From assembly GCF_012927085.1 (NCBI RefSeq), contig NZ_JABBFX010000001.1, positions 496,001 to 560,000 of the forward strand: a stretch of 64,000 bases of DNA, written 5' to 3'. Origin of the DNA: Ramlibacter agri. GTDB taxonomy: Bacteria > Pseudomonadota > Gammaproteobacteria > Burkholderiales > Burkholderiaceae_C. This document shows positions 8,076-18,076 of this stretch, one piece after another. Each line of letters starts with the position of its first letter. Positions within the stretch are counted from its first letter, which is position 1. The translations under genes were made by a program, and so were the position numbers. The notes beneath the pieces were generated by a model. It saw only the letters and a list, made by a program, of their open reading frames with translations. It was not told the DNA's origin and ran no database searches.

Positions 8076-10106
8076 ATGTCCAACGATTCCCTGATGGCAA
8101 ATGCGATCCGCGCGCTTGCCATGGATGCCGTGCAACAAGCGAACTCGGGCCACCCCGGCGCGCCCATGGGCATGGCGGACATCGCCGAAGCTCTGTGGCA
8201 CCGCCACCTGCGCCACAACCCCGCGAACCCCAAGTGGTTCGACCGCGACCGCTTCGTGCTGTCCAACGGCCACGCGTCGATGCTCCTTTACGCGCTGCTG
8301 CACCTGACCGGCTACGACCTGCCGATCGGCGAGCTCAAGGGCTTCCGCCAGCTGCATAGCAAGACCCCCGGCCACCCCGAAGTGGACGTCACCCCCGGCG
8401 TCGAGACCACCACCGGCCCGCTGGGCCAGGGTGTCACCAATGCCGTGGGCTTTGCGCTGGCCGAGAAGCTGCTGGCTGCGGAATTCAACCGCGACGGCCA
8501 CAGCATCGTCGACCACCACACCTACGTGTTCCTGGGCGACGGCTGCCTGATGGAAGGCATCAGCCACGAAGCCTGCGCCCTGGCTGGCGCCTGGAAGCTG
8601 AACAAGCTGGTCGCCGTCTACGACGACAACGGCATCTCCATCGACGGCCAGGTCGCGCCCTGGTTCATCGACAATACGCCGGAGCGCTTCCGCGCCTATG
8701 GCTGGAACGTGATCGGCCCGGTGGACGGCCACGACATCGAAGCGATGGACCGCGCCATCGCCGACGCCAAGAACAGCGCCGACAAGCCGACGCTGATCGT
8801 CGCCAAGACGCAGATCGGCAAGGGTTCGCCGAACCGCGCCAACACCGCCAAGGCCCACGGCGAAGCGCTGGGCGCCGAGGAAGTGGCGCTGACGCGTACC
8901 GCCATCGGCTGGGAGCACGCGCCCTTCGAACTGCCGCAGGCCGTCTACGAAGAGTGGGATGCCCGCGCCAAGGGCGACACGCTGGAAAGCGAGTGGAACG
9001 GGCGCTTCGCCGCCTACCGCGCTGCCTTCCCCGAACTGGCCGCCGAATTCACGCGCCGCATGAAGGGCGAGCTGCCCGCCAACTTCGCCGACATCGCCGC
9101 CGACATGACGACGGCCGCCCATGCGAAGGCCGAGACCGTGGCGAGCCGCAAGGCCTCGCAGCTGGCGCTGGAAGCGCTGACCGCTGCCCTGCCCGAGATG
9201 CTGGGCGGCTCGGCCGACCTGACCGGCTCCAACCTCACCAACACCAAGAGCACGCTGCCGCTGCGCTTCGACCAATCGGGCGACGTCGTCAAGACGGATG
9301 GCAAGATCGGCCGCCACATCAACTACGGCGTGCGCGAGTTCGGCATGGCCGCCATCATGAACGGCGTCGCCCTGCACGGCGGCTTCATTCCCTACGGCGG
9401 CACCTTCCTCACCTTCAGCGACTACAGCCGCAACGCCATCCGCATGGCGGCGCTGATGAAGCGCCGCGTGATCCACGTGTTCACGCACGACTCCATCGGC
9501 CTGGGCGAAGACGGCCCGACGCACCAGTCGATCGAGCACGCCGCCAGCCTGCGCCTGATCCCGAACCTGGACGTCTGGCGTCCGGCCGACACGGCCGAAA
9601 CGGCCATCGCCTGGACCGTGGCACTGGAAAACCAGGACCGCCCGACCGCGCTGCTGCTGTCGCGCCAGAACCTGCCCTACGCGCCGAAGGCGGCGCTGGA
9701 GCCCATCACCCGCGGCGGCTATGTGCTGGCCGAGCCGCGCGAAGTGGGCGCGAAGAAGCGCACGCAGGCGGTGATCATCGCCACCGGCTCCGAAGTGCAG
9801 CACGCGCTGAAGGCGCAGGAGCTGCTGGCCGCCGACGGCATCGCGGTGCGTGTGGTCTCCATGCCCAGCACCACCACCTTCGACCGCCAGGACCGCGAGT
9901 ACAAGGAAAGCGTGCTGCCCACTGGCATCCCGCGCATCGCCGTCGAGGCAGGCGTGACGGACGGCTGGTGGAAGTACGGCTGCGCCGCGGTGGTGGGCAT
10001 CGACCACTACGGCGAGTCGGCTCCGGGCAATGTCCTGTTCAAGCTCTTCGGCTTCACGCCGGAGAATGTGGCTGATACCGTGCGCGCCGCCCTGCAGCGC
10101 GCCTGA
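8076..10106 (+). CDS. tkt: Transketolase
   Basis: 676 aa, full family length. The thiamine diphosphate domain shows [16 protein letters not shown] and the Mg/TPP motif [13 protein letters not shown]; the pyrimidine-binding domain has the catalytic Glu within [12 protein letters not shown], and the C-terminal domain is complete. It transfers two-carbon units between ketoses and aldoses in the pentose phosphate or Calvin cycle. Ribosome site GGAG lies 11-14 nt upstream. gap follows 33 nt downstream in the same direction, probably as one transcript ending at the terminator at 11160-11183. Confidence 0.98.
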   Translation: MSNDSLMANAIRALAMDAVQQANSGHPGAPMGMADIAEALWHRHLRHNPANPKWFDRDRFVLSNGHASMLLYALLHLTGYDLPIGELKGFRQLHSKTPGHPEVDVTPGVETTTGPLGQGVTNAVGFALAEKLLAAEFNRDGHSIVDHHTYVFLGDGCLMEGISHEACALAGAWKLNKLVAVYDDNGISIDGQVAPWFIDNTPERFRAYGWNVIGPVDGHDIEAMDRAIADAKNSADKPTLIVAKTQIGKGSPNRANTAKAHGEALGAEEVALTRTAIGWEHAPFELPQAVYEEWDARAKGDTLESEWNGRFAAYRAAFPELAAEFTRRMKGELPANFADIAADMTTAAHAKAETVASRKASQLALEALTAALPEMLGGSADLTGSNLTNTKSTLPLRFDQSGDVVKTDGKIGRHINYGVREFGMAAIMNGVALHGGFIPYGGTFLTFSDYSRNAIRMAALMKRRVIHVFTHDSIGLGEDGPTHQSIEHAASLRLIPNLDVWRPADTAETAIAWTVALENQDRPTALLLSRQNLPYAPKAALEPITRGGYVLAEPREVGAKKRTQAVIIATGSEVQHALKAQELLAADGIAVRVVSMPSTTTFDRQDREYKESVLPTGIPRIAVEAGVTDGWWKYGCAAVVGIDHYGESAPGNVLFKLFGFTPENVADTVRAALQRA

Positions 10107-11138
<1,032 letters not shown>

Positions 11139-11159
11139 GCGCAGTCGCTTCGACGATCC

Positions 11160-11183
11160 AAACGCGCCTTCGGGCGCGTTTTT
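11160..11183 (+). terminator. Rho-independent terminator after gap
   Basis: An 8-9 bp perfect GC-rich stem (AACGCGCC / GGCGCGTT) with the stable TTCG tetraloop is followed by a short T run, 21 nt after the gap stop codon. It should end the tkt-gap transcript and isolate the next operon. Confidence 0.9.
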
Positions 11184-11230
11184 CGTTGCCGCGGCACCTC
11201 CTGAACTTTCTGTCTAGGTGGTCAAACCTC

Positions 11231-11259
11231 TGGACACGCTGGTTCCCAATGCTTACAAA
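11231..11259 (+). promoter_or_regulatory. Candidate sigma-70 promoter for the cyclase/P450/DyP/patatin operon
   Basis: TGGACA (5/6 match to the -35 box) is followed after exactly 17 nt by TACAAA (4/6 match to the -10 box), in a locally AT-richer stretch between the gap terminator and the ATG at 11328. The predicted leader is about 60 nt. This is a visual match only. Confidence 0.4.
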
Positions 11260-11327
11260 CGGGGACTTCGAAGAAGGCAGGGAGCGGACATGGAAGGCAT
11301 GAAGTCGGTTCGGGGCGGCGCCCGGGC

Positions 11328-14300
11328 ATGAGCCTTCGCGACGATTCCGCGCGACCGGCCCCGGCGGCAGAGGGCTGGTTGCTGGCGCTGACTGCGTCGG
11401 GCTCGCAGCTGACGTGCTTCCTCAGCGACGGCTTCAGCCGCTTCCGCCACGCCGCCGCTGCGTGGCCGCCGGTGCCAGGCGCGCCCGCGCTGCCGGCCCC
11501 GCTGCTGCGGGACATCGCGGACGGAACCCACGTTGCACTGCGGCTGCAGCTGGATGCCTCACTCGACGCCTGGCCCTGGGAAAGCGAACTGGACGCCGCC
11601 CGCGCGGGGCTGCGGGTGTCCCGCTATCTCGGCGCCAGCGCATCCGCCTCGAACGACGCCACCCCGGTGATGCTTGGCGCCCGCGGCGGCAAGGACGCCG
11701 GCTGGGTGCACGGGAGCAGCGAGCCGTTCGCGCAGGCAGTGGCCTTGCAGGAGGATGGTGGGGCGCTGGTCGTCGTCTCGCAGGAAGTCGAAGCGGCTCG
11801 TGCGGAGCGGTTCCGCGCGCAGGTGCTGGCGCACTGGGGGCCGCAGCCGTCGTTGTCGCAGGCCGCGGTGGAGGCCGCTGACGCGGCAGGCCTCACCCGT
11901 GCCGAATGGCGGCTGTATGGCGAGGCGCGCTTCGTCCCCGGCGGACCCGCGGACGAGGAATGGCGCCAGGTCAGCAGCGTGAGCATCGACCTGGTGAAGT
12001 CGACGGGCCTGCTCAAGGAATGGGGCGCCGAGCGCTACGCGCGCAAGCACGGCGACTTCTACCAGCACTGCCGCGAGGTCGTCGAGGCCCACCACGGGCG
12101 CGTCGACGACCCGCAGGGCGACGACGGGCTGATGGCCTACTTCGGCCTGCAGGAGGCGCGCGAGGATGCCGCCACGCAGGCCGTGCGGGCAGCCTGGGAG
12201 CTGGCGGCGCGGGCGCCGGCCCTGGGCTTCGGCGTGCGCATCGGCATCACCACGGGCCGCGTCGCGGTCCGCAACGGACTGCCCTTCGGAGACCTGATCC
12301 ACCTGGCTGCGCGCCTGCAGCGCGTCGCGACGGTGAACGGCATCGTGGTGTCCGATGCCACGCACGGCCTGCTGGCGCGGGGCGTGGTGTGCGAGAGCCT
12401 GCCGGAGCCGCTGCACCTGGATGGCTTCGACGAACCGCAACAGGCCTGGCGGGTGGTGCAGCTGGAGGCGCCCCCCGGTGGCTTCCGGCAACGGGAAGGG
12501 CTGGGCGCCTTCGTCGGCCGCCAGCAGGAGCTGGCCGTGCTGAAGGAAGCCTGGTTCGTGGTGCGCGCCACCGGACGCGCGCAGTTCCGCTGCGTGGTTG
12601 GCGAGCCGGGCATCGGCAAGACGCGGCTGCTGCAGGAGTTCGAGCGCGAGCTGCGCCGCGCCGGCGAGGCGGTCGCCGTCGTCACCGTCACCGGCCACCA
12701 GGAGCTGCAGTCCAGCGCCTTCGCGGCGCTGGCCAAGGCCTTTGCGGACTCGCCGCTGGCGCAGCTGGCCGGGCTGCTGCCGGGGGCCAAGGCGATCGCG
12801 GGGCGGCCGCGCGATCGCAACGAGACGCTGCGGCGCCTCGTGGAAGGCTGCTTGCGCAGCGCTGGCGAGACGCCGCTGTGCCTGGTCGTCGACGATGCCC
12901 AGTGGCTCGATCCGTCGACGATCGATTTCGTCGAGCGGCTGCGCCTGGCCGCGGAACAGGTTCCGCTGCTGTCGGTAGTGAGCTTGCGCGAGGAAGCGCG
13001 CGGCCTGTTGCGCGGCCTCGATGCGCAGAAGGCGATCACCCTCGCCGCCCTCGCGCCACGCGAGGCGCTGGACCTGATCGGTTCGCTGCCGGCTGCGCGC
13101 CTGCTGTCCCCCGACATCCGCCAGTTCGTCGCCGAGCGCACCGGCGGCATCCCGCTGTTCGTCGAGGAAACGGTGCGGATGATCGGGCAGCTGCAGGACG
13201 GCGCGTTGAACGGCATTCCCGCCACGCTGGAGGGCCTGCTGACCGCGCGCCTGGACGCGCTGGGCCCCGCCAAGCCGCTGGCGCAGATCGCTTCCGTCCT
13301 GGGCGTGGAGTTCCCGCTGGCCCTGTGGGAGGCGATGCTCGCGGATGAAGAGCCGTGGATCCAGCGGGCGAGCACGCAGGAAACCTGGCAACGGCTGGTG
13401 GACGCAGGCCTGATGGTGGTGGAGCCTTCCGATGTGCCCCGCTGCCGCTTCCGCCACGCCTTGATCCGCGATGCTGCCTACAACTCGCTTTGGAGCACGG
13501 ACCGCATGCGCCTGCACGCGGTGGCGGCGCGGGTGCTGCAGGCCCATTCGCCCGATGGCGCGACCGCCCTGCGCGCGCACCACCTGGCCGAAGCGGGCGA
13601 GCGCGAAGCCGCGTGCGCGGCGTGGGCGCAGGCCGCGCGCGAGGCGGCCGCGGCGGGCGCCGACCGTGAAGCGCTGCTGCTGTCGCAGCGGGCGCTGGAC
13701 ACCTTGCAGGAGCTGCCCGCGACGCCGGCAACGCGCGGCCAGGCGCTGCAGCAGCACCTGCTGCAGGCCGCGCGCCACATCGCGCTGGATGGTTACGGCG
13801 CCAACAGCGTGGAAGCGGCCTACCTGCGCGCTGCGGCGCTGTGCACGGACGACGAGGACGAGGGCGTGCGGCTGCGCGTGGAGCTGGGGCTGGAGGCCTG
13901 CTACGCGATGCGGGGCGACCTGGCCCGGGCCAAGGAGCTGGCGGAATCCGCGGTGCGCCGGACCTCGTGGGACGCCAACCTGCGCTACGCGCTGCAGGCG
14001 CGCTGGGCCTGGGGCAACGTCGTCTTCCACCTGGGCGACATCGTCGGCGCGCTGGCCATGGGCGAGGAGTGCCTCGCGCGCTACGACCCCGCGCTGCACC
14101 ACCGGGGCGCCGTGCAGGACCCGGCCATCATGTTCCTCTGCTACGGCGGCTGGGGCGCGTTCCAGCAAGGGCGTGGCGATGCGGCCTACCTCTTGATCGG
14201 CCGCGCGCTCGAACTGGCGCGCACACTCGATCACCAGTTCAGCCAGGCCATCGCCTACGGATTCGCCGCCAGCGTGTCGATGTTCTGCGGCGACCACGAG

Positions 14301-14921
14301 GAGGGCCTGCAGCACGCGGAGGAAGCGATCCGCCGCTGCAGCGCCAAGGATTTCCAGGCCTGGCTGGCGCACGCGCAGGTGATGCGGGGCCGCGTGCGCG
14401 CAGCGCTCGGCGAGGTGCGTGCCGGCCTGGACGACATGGAGGAAGGGCTGGCGCTGTGGACGGCGACCGGCGCGCGCATCACCGCCGCCACCTACCTGGC
14501 GCTGCAGGCGGAGGTCTGGCTCGAACAGGGCGAGCCCGAGACCGCCTTGCGCAAGGTGACGCTGGCGCAGGAGATCGCGCGCCAGCACGGCGAGCGCTAT
14601 TACGAGGCGGAGCTGCTGCGGCTGCGCGGCGCCGCGCAGTGGCAGCTGCGATCGAGTCCGGCCCATGCGAGCGTGGCGGAAGGCTTGCTGCGCCAGGCGC
14701 TGGAACTGGCACGCCAGCAACGCAACCTGGGCCTGGCCTTGCGCGCCGCCCTGGCCCTGGGCCAGGCCTGGGCGGAATCACATCGCGTGGAGCAAGCCAT
14801 CCCCCTGCTGGATGAAGCCATGGCCGCGGTGCCCGGCCACACTCGCACCCGCGACTACCGGGCTGCGCAGGACGCGCGCCGCGCCTGGGCCGGGAGCGAT
14901 CGACAACAACAAGAGGGCTGA
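11328..14921 (+). CDS. Class III nucleotidyl cyclase / STAND-type ATPase / TPR signalling protein
   Basis: 1197 aa. Residues 1-210 are an unassigned domain; a WPWESEL stretch vaguely recalls the PWE motif of CHAT domains. Residues about 215-385 form a class III cyclase domain: metal aspartates in SVSIDLVKST (Asp221) and GDDG (264-267). The purine-selecting Lys position reads Asp (GRVDDPQGD) and the transition-state Asn reads His (LIHLAARL), so activity or base specificity may differ. Residues about 400-760 are a P-loop ATPase (GEPGIGKTR at 425-433, Walker B LVVDDAQWLD near 520), and the rest is alpha-helical TPR-like. First gene of a four-gene operon; the ATG has only a weak ribosome site. 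Confidence 0.85.
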   Translation: MSLRDDSARPAPAAEGWLLALTASGSQLTCFLSDGFSRFRHAAAAWPPVPGAPALPAPLLRDIADGTHVALRLQLDASLDAWPWESELDAARAGLRVSRYLGASASASNDATPVMLGARGGKDAGWVHGSSEPFAQAVALQEDGGALVVVSQEVEAARAERFRAQVLAHWGPQPSLSQAAVEAADAAGLTRAEWRLYGEARFVPGGPADEEWRQVSSVSIDLVKSTGLLKEWGAERYARKHGDFYQHCREVVEAHHGRVDDPQGDDGLMAYFGLQEAREDAATQAVRAAWELAARAPALGFGVRIGITTGRVAVRNGLPFGDLIHLAARLQRVATVNGIVVSDATHGLLARGVVCESLPEPLHLDGFDEPQQAWRVVQLEAPPGGFRQREGLGAFVGRQQELAVLKEAWFVVRATGRAQFRCVVGEPGIGKTRLLQEFERELRRAGEAVAVVTVTGHQELQSSAFAALAKAFADSPLAQLAGLLPGAKAIAGRPRDRNETLRRLVEGCLRSAGETPLCLVVDDAQWLDPSTIDFVERLRLAAEQVPLLSVVSLREEARGLLRGLDAQKAITLAALAPREALDLIGSLPAARLLSPDIRQFVAERTGGIPLFVEETVRMIGQLQDGALNGIPATLEGLLTARLDALGPAKPLAQIASVLGVEFPLALWEAMLADEEPWIQRASTQETWQRLVDAGLMVVEPSDVPRCRFRHALIRDAAYNSLWSTDRMRLHAVAARVLQAHSPDGATALRAHHLAEAGEREAACAAWAQAAREAAAAGADREALLLSQRALDTLQELPATPATRGQALQQHLLQAARHIALDGYGANSVEAAYLRAAALCTDDEDEGVRLRVELGLEACYAMRGDLARAKELAESAVRRTSWDANLRYALQARWAWGNVVFHLGDIVGALAMGEECLARYDPALHHRGAVQDPAIMFLCYGGWGAFQQGRGDAAYLLIGRALELARTLDHQFSQAIAYGFAASVSMFCGDHEEGLQHAEEAIRRCSAKDFQAWLAHAQVMRGRVRAALGEVRAGLDDMEEGLALWTATGARITAATYLALQAEVWLEQGEPETALRKVTLAQEIARQHGERYYEAELLRLRGAAQWQLRSSPAHASVAEGLLRQALELARQQRNLGLALRAALALGQAWAESHRVEQAIPLLDEAMAAVPGHTRTRDYRAAQDARRAWAGSDRQQQEG

Positions 14922-14924
14922 AGC

Positions 14925-16655
14925 ATGCAACGGTTTGTCCGTCCGAAGTTCAATCCCGCGGAGTTGAACAACAAGAACCTCGAACAACAGGCGCGGCTGG
15001 TGTTCGACTGGTGGTGCGACGACGACGACCGCGAGGCTTACCTGAAGTCCCTCGGTACGGGCATCGGGTGGATCGCCAGTCGCGCGCATGTGCAGGACGA
15101 CCCGGCGCCACCGCGGTCGCAGCCCGTGCCGCAAGGCCACGCGAAGGTGGCGCTGATCGTCGATCCGGCGGAAGTCGACAAGGCGCTGGTGGACACGCAG
15201 GCTTACAGCAACATCCCTTATGCGGAGCTGGGTGGCGGTGGCTTCATGCTGGCGATCGACCCCGCGCCCGCCGGCCCGGGCGTGACGGACTGGCATGGCG
15301 AGCAGCGCAAGTTCGCATCCACCTGGCTTGGCGCCTTCAATTCCACGCAGCTGGAAAAGGTGGCGGAACTCGCCGTGGAGCAGGCCGCCGTTGTCAGCCT
15401 CGCCGGTTCGCAGTTCGACCTGGCCGAATACGCGCAGCAGGCGGCCTTGCGCTATTTCGGCCTGCTTTTCGGCTTCGGCACGGCCGACCATCCCTTGCTG
15501 GAAGCCGCCGCGGCGCGCGGCTACAAGGCGCTGCAATACCAGATCGTCGGCCGCCACTTCGTGTCCGACCCCACGATCGTTCCGCAGGCGCAGGCGGCCA
15601 TGGGGATGCTGGCGGCACGGACCTCCTCGCTGATCGACGAGTACGCCACGCTGGCGCGCGCGCCGCGCCGCCCGACCCGGCCCGGAGTGACGAGGCCCTC
15701 GGACACCTGGCCCACTGGCGTCCAGCCCTGGAGCGAGCTTGGCCTGAGCAGCCTGGGCGATCCGCTGCTGCGGACGGCGCCCGCAGCCGGCGGCGCTGTG
15801 TTCAGTGGGCAGGACCTGTGCACCATCGTGGCGGGACTGCTGGTGGGCATGGTCGGCAATGTGCAGACGGCGGTGTGCCTGATGGTCCAGGACCTCATGA
15901 AGAAGGAGCCGCAGCAGCAGACGCTGGGTGATGTGCGCAAGCTCCTGGCAAAACATCCACCGGTGCCCTTCCTGCCGCGCCGGACGTTGAAGATCGTTGG
16001 CAACGTTCCACAGGACACCGACTGCATTCTGGCTCTGCGTCCCCGCCAGGATCATGAAGGCTGCCCTTGGGGCCAGGTGCCCAAGGGGGACGCTGCCCAT
16101 GCCTGCCTGGGCCAGGCGTTCGTCGAACCCCTGCTGGTGGCGATCGTCAACCACGTGCTCTCGCTGCGCGGCCTCGACCAGGTGCGGGACGGCGTCACCG
16201 GGGAGGTGCTGAAGCCGGAACGCCTGTGGGGCTTCGGTTGCACGCGCTACCCGCTGCGCTATCGCCGGGACAAGGTGCGGACGCGGCAGCCGCTGATCGT
16301 GACCATGCCGATCAAGGCGCCGATCGCGGAAAACGCGGCTCGCCTGCGCGCCGTCATCCGGTCCGCCGCGCCCCGCATCGACAGCGTGCTGCTCGGTTCG
16401 AGCATGGTGCAGGTGGCATGGTTCGAGTTCCTCGCGGGCGACACGCTGCTCACCCTGCACACCGTCTACGACGGCGACTTCGATTCCTACATCCTGCACT
16501 TCGCCGAAAGCGCGGGTGAATTGTTCGACCAGATCTTCGAGTGCATCGAGGGCGCGCCGCCGATGCCGGTGGCGGACTACCCGTTCGAGTTCGTCGAGAC
16601 CGTCCGCCGCTTCAACCGCCCGCCGGCGGCCAACTACTTCTTCAGCCGGGTGTAG
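14925..16655 (+). CDS. Divergent cytochrome P450-like hemoprotein with extra C-terminal domain
   Basis: 576 aa, starting 3 nt after the cyclase stop. Residues about 50-430 follow P450 topology: SNIPYAELGGGGFMLAID and a downstream WHGEQRKF (C-helix-like), an I-helix-like VAGLLVGMVGNVQTA near residue 303, and the cysteine heme-ligand motif PKGDAAHACLG (Cys394). The K-helix ExxR is missing; the equivalent KLLAKHPPVP starts at about 339. The I-helix lacks the acid-Thr pair. Residues about 450-576 are an additional domain with a TVYDGDFDSYILHFA stretch. The missing oxygen-activation residues suggest a peroxide- or hydroperoxide-using enzyme (CYP74/CYP152-like) or a non-catalytic protein. Confidence 0.65.
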   Translation: MQRFVRPKFNPAELNNKNLEQQARLVFDWWCDDDDREAYLKSLGTGIGWIASRAHVQDDPAPPRSQPVPQGHAKVALIVDPAEVDKALVDTQAYSNIPYAELGGGGFMLAIDPAPAGPGVTDWHGEQRKFASTWLGAFNSTQLEKVAELAVEQAAVVSLAGSQFDLAEYAQQAALRYFGLLFGFGTADHPLLEAAAARGYKALQYQIVGRHFVSDPTIVPQAQAAMGMLAARTSSLIDEYATLARAPRRPTRPGVTRPSDTWPTGVQPWSELGLSSLGDPLLRTAPAAGGAVFSGQDLCTIVAGLLVGMVGNVQTAVCLMVQDLMKKEPQQQTLGDVRKLLAKHPPVPFLPRRTLKIVGNVPQDTDCILALRPRQDHEGCPWGQVPKGDAAHACLGQAFVEPLLVAIVNHVLSLRGLDQVRDGVTGEVLKPERLWGFGCTRYPLRYRRDKVRTRQPLIVTMPIKAPIAENAARLRAVIRSAAPRIDSVLLGSSMVQVAWFEFLAGDTLLTLHTVYDGDFDSYILHFAESAGELFDQIFECIEGAPPMPVADYPFEFVETVRRFNRPPAANYFFSRV

Positions 16656-16660
16656 TTCGC

Positions 16661-18076
16661 ATGGACTTGAATTCAAGCAACGTCCAGTCCATCCTGCTGC
16701 GCCCCGTGGCCGCGAAGGCCGTGGTGCATCTGCTGCTGCGGGTGACGCCCACCCGCGGCGCCGACGCCCGGGATGCGCTGAAAAACCTGCTGCAGGCCGC
16801 ACCGCTGACGACGGGCGAAGACCAGGCGGCAGCCGCCGTGCATTGTTCCGTGGGATTCACCTATCGCGGGCTGGAAGCGCTCGAGATGCCGCGGGACTAC
16901 CTGCGCATCTTTGCGCTGCTCGCGCGCGCGTTTCGCGACGGCGCGCCGCAGCGCGCCGCGCAGCTGGGGGACACCGGCGCGAATGCCTCCACGGGATGGT
17001 CGCCCGGTTTCGAGACGGACAACGCGCATGTGTTGGTCACCCTCCACGGGGAGCGCGCCACCATCGATCACCTGATCCATCAGTGGGCGGCATGCCAGGG
17101 GCCAGGCGCTCCCTTGGCGCGCGTCGAGGTGTTGGCGGGCGCCCGGCTGGGCGCTCCGCCGGGCCAGCAAGACGAATGGGTGCACTTCGGCTACCGCGAT
17201 GGAATTCTCGATCACCGCATCACGGGCATCCCCTCCAGGAAGGCCAACAAGGCCGGCGTGATCGAACACGCGCCCGGCGAGTTCCTGCTGGGATACCGCG
17301 CCGACAACGGGTCCAACACCTTCAATCTGCCGGTGGCGCCCGACGAGGTGCGCGCCTTTTTCCACGACAGCAGTTTCGGCGTGCTGCGTTCGATGGAGCA
17401 GGACGTCTGGGCGTTCGAAGAGGCGGTGAAGCGCTGGCAGCTGCAGGCACAAGCGGGCCTGCAGCAAGCGGGCGGGACGGCTGTCGGCTCGGACTGGGTG
17501 AAGGCGAAGCTGTGTGGCCGCTGGCCGAGCGGCGAGCCCGTGCAGCCTGGTGCGCTGCAGGCTCCTGCCGCGGGTGGACAGGGGAACGTCGACATCGATT
17601 TCTCGGCCGATCCGGACGCGACCGGATGTCCGTGGTTCGCCCATGTGCGGCGCATGAACGCCGCCGGCCACCCGGGCCCTGGCGAGACCCGCCGGCGCTT
17701 CCTGCTGCGCCGGGGCATGCCATACGGTGACGCCAACTGGGAGGGCCAGAACGACGGCAAGGCGCGCGGCTTGCTCGGCTTGTTCTTCTGCGCCCACATC
17801 GAGGACCAATTCGAATTGCTGCTTGGTCAATGGGCGAACGCCGCGCCGCCGGGCCAGGCTGCGCCGGATGCTGCGAGCGATCCCCTGGCCGGCCAGCAGG
17901 ACGGGACCGCGGCCGCCCTGATTCCGGTGCCGGGCCAGGATCCAATCGAGTTGAACGGCCTCGGCAACTGGACCCGCACGCGCGGCATGGCCTACGGCTG
18001 GTATCCGGGCAAGGAGGCGCTGGACCGGCTGCTGAAGTGGGACTACGTGAAGAAGGACGACGCGCCGTGGCTGTGA
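16661..18076 (+). CDS. DyP-type heme peroxidase family protein
   Basis: 471 aa from ATG 16661, 5 nt after the previous stop. The frame opens earlier, but that part overlaps the P450-like gene. The distal GxxDG motif is present as FGYRDGI (Asp180). The proximal heme His is in CPWFAHVRRMN (His328), the conserved Arg run in RRRFLLRRGMPYG, and the C-terminal FFCAHIEDQFELL segment is typical of DyP proteins. DyP enzymes oxidise substrates with hydrogen peroxide. No Tat or Sec signal is visible, so it is probably cytoplasmic. The gene lies between a P450-like gene and a lipase gene, so a lipid substrate is plausible but unproven. Confidence 0.82.
   Translation: MDLNSSNVQSILLRPVAAKAVVHLLLRVTPTRGADARDALKNLLQAAPLTTGEDQAAAAVHCSVGFTYRGLEALEMPRDYLRIFALLARAFRDGAPQRAAQLGDTGANASTGWSPGFETDNAHVLVTLHGERATIDHLIHQWAACQGPGAPLARVEVLAGARLGAPPGQQDEWVHFGYRDGILDHRITGIPSRKANKAGVIEHAPGEFLLGYRADNGSNTFNLPVAPDEVRAFFHDSSFGVLRSMEQDVWAFEEAVKRWQLQAQAGLQQAGGTAVGSDWVKAKLCGRWPSGEPVQPGALQAPAAGGQGNVDIDFSADPDATGCPWFAHVRRMNAAGHPGPGETRRRFLLRRGMPYGDANWEGQNDGKARGLLGLFFCAHIEDQFELLLGQWANAAPPGQAAPDAASDPLAGQQDGTAAALIPVPGQDPIELNGLGNWTRTRGMAYGWYPGKEALDRLLKWDYVKKDDAPWL

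Noticed and set aside
15011..15931. 306-codon frame inside the P450-like gene
   Set aside because: Arg/Gly/Ala-rich shadow frame without motifs; the main frame carries the heme-ligand sequence.
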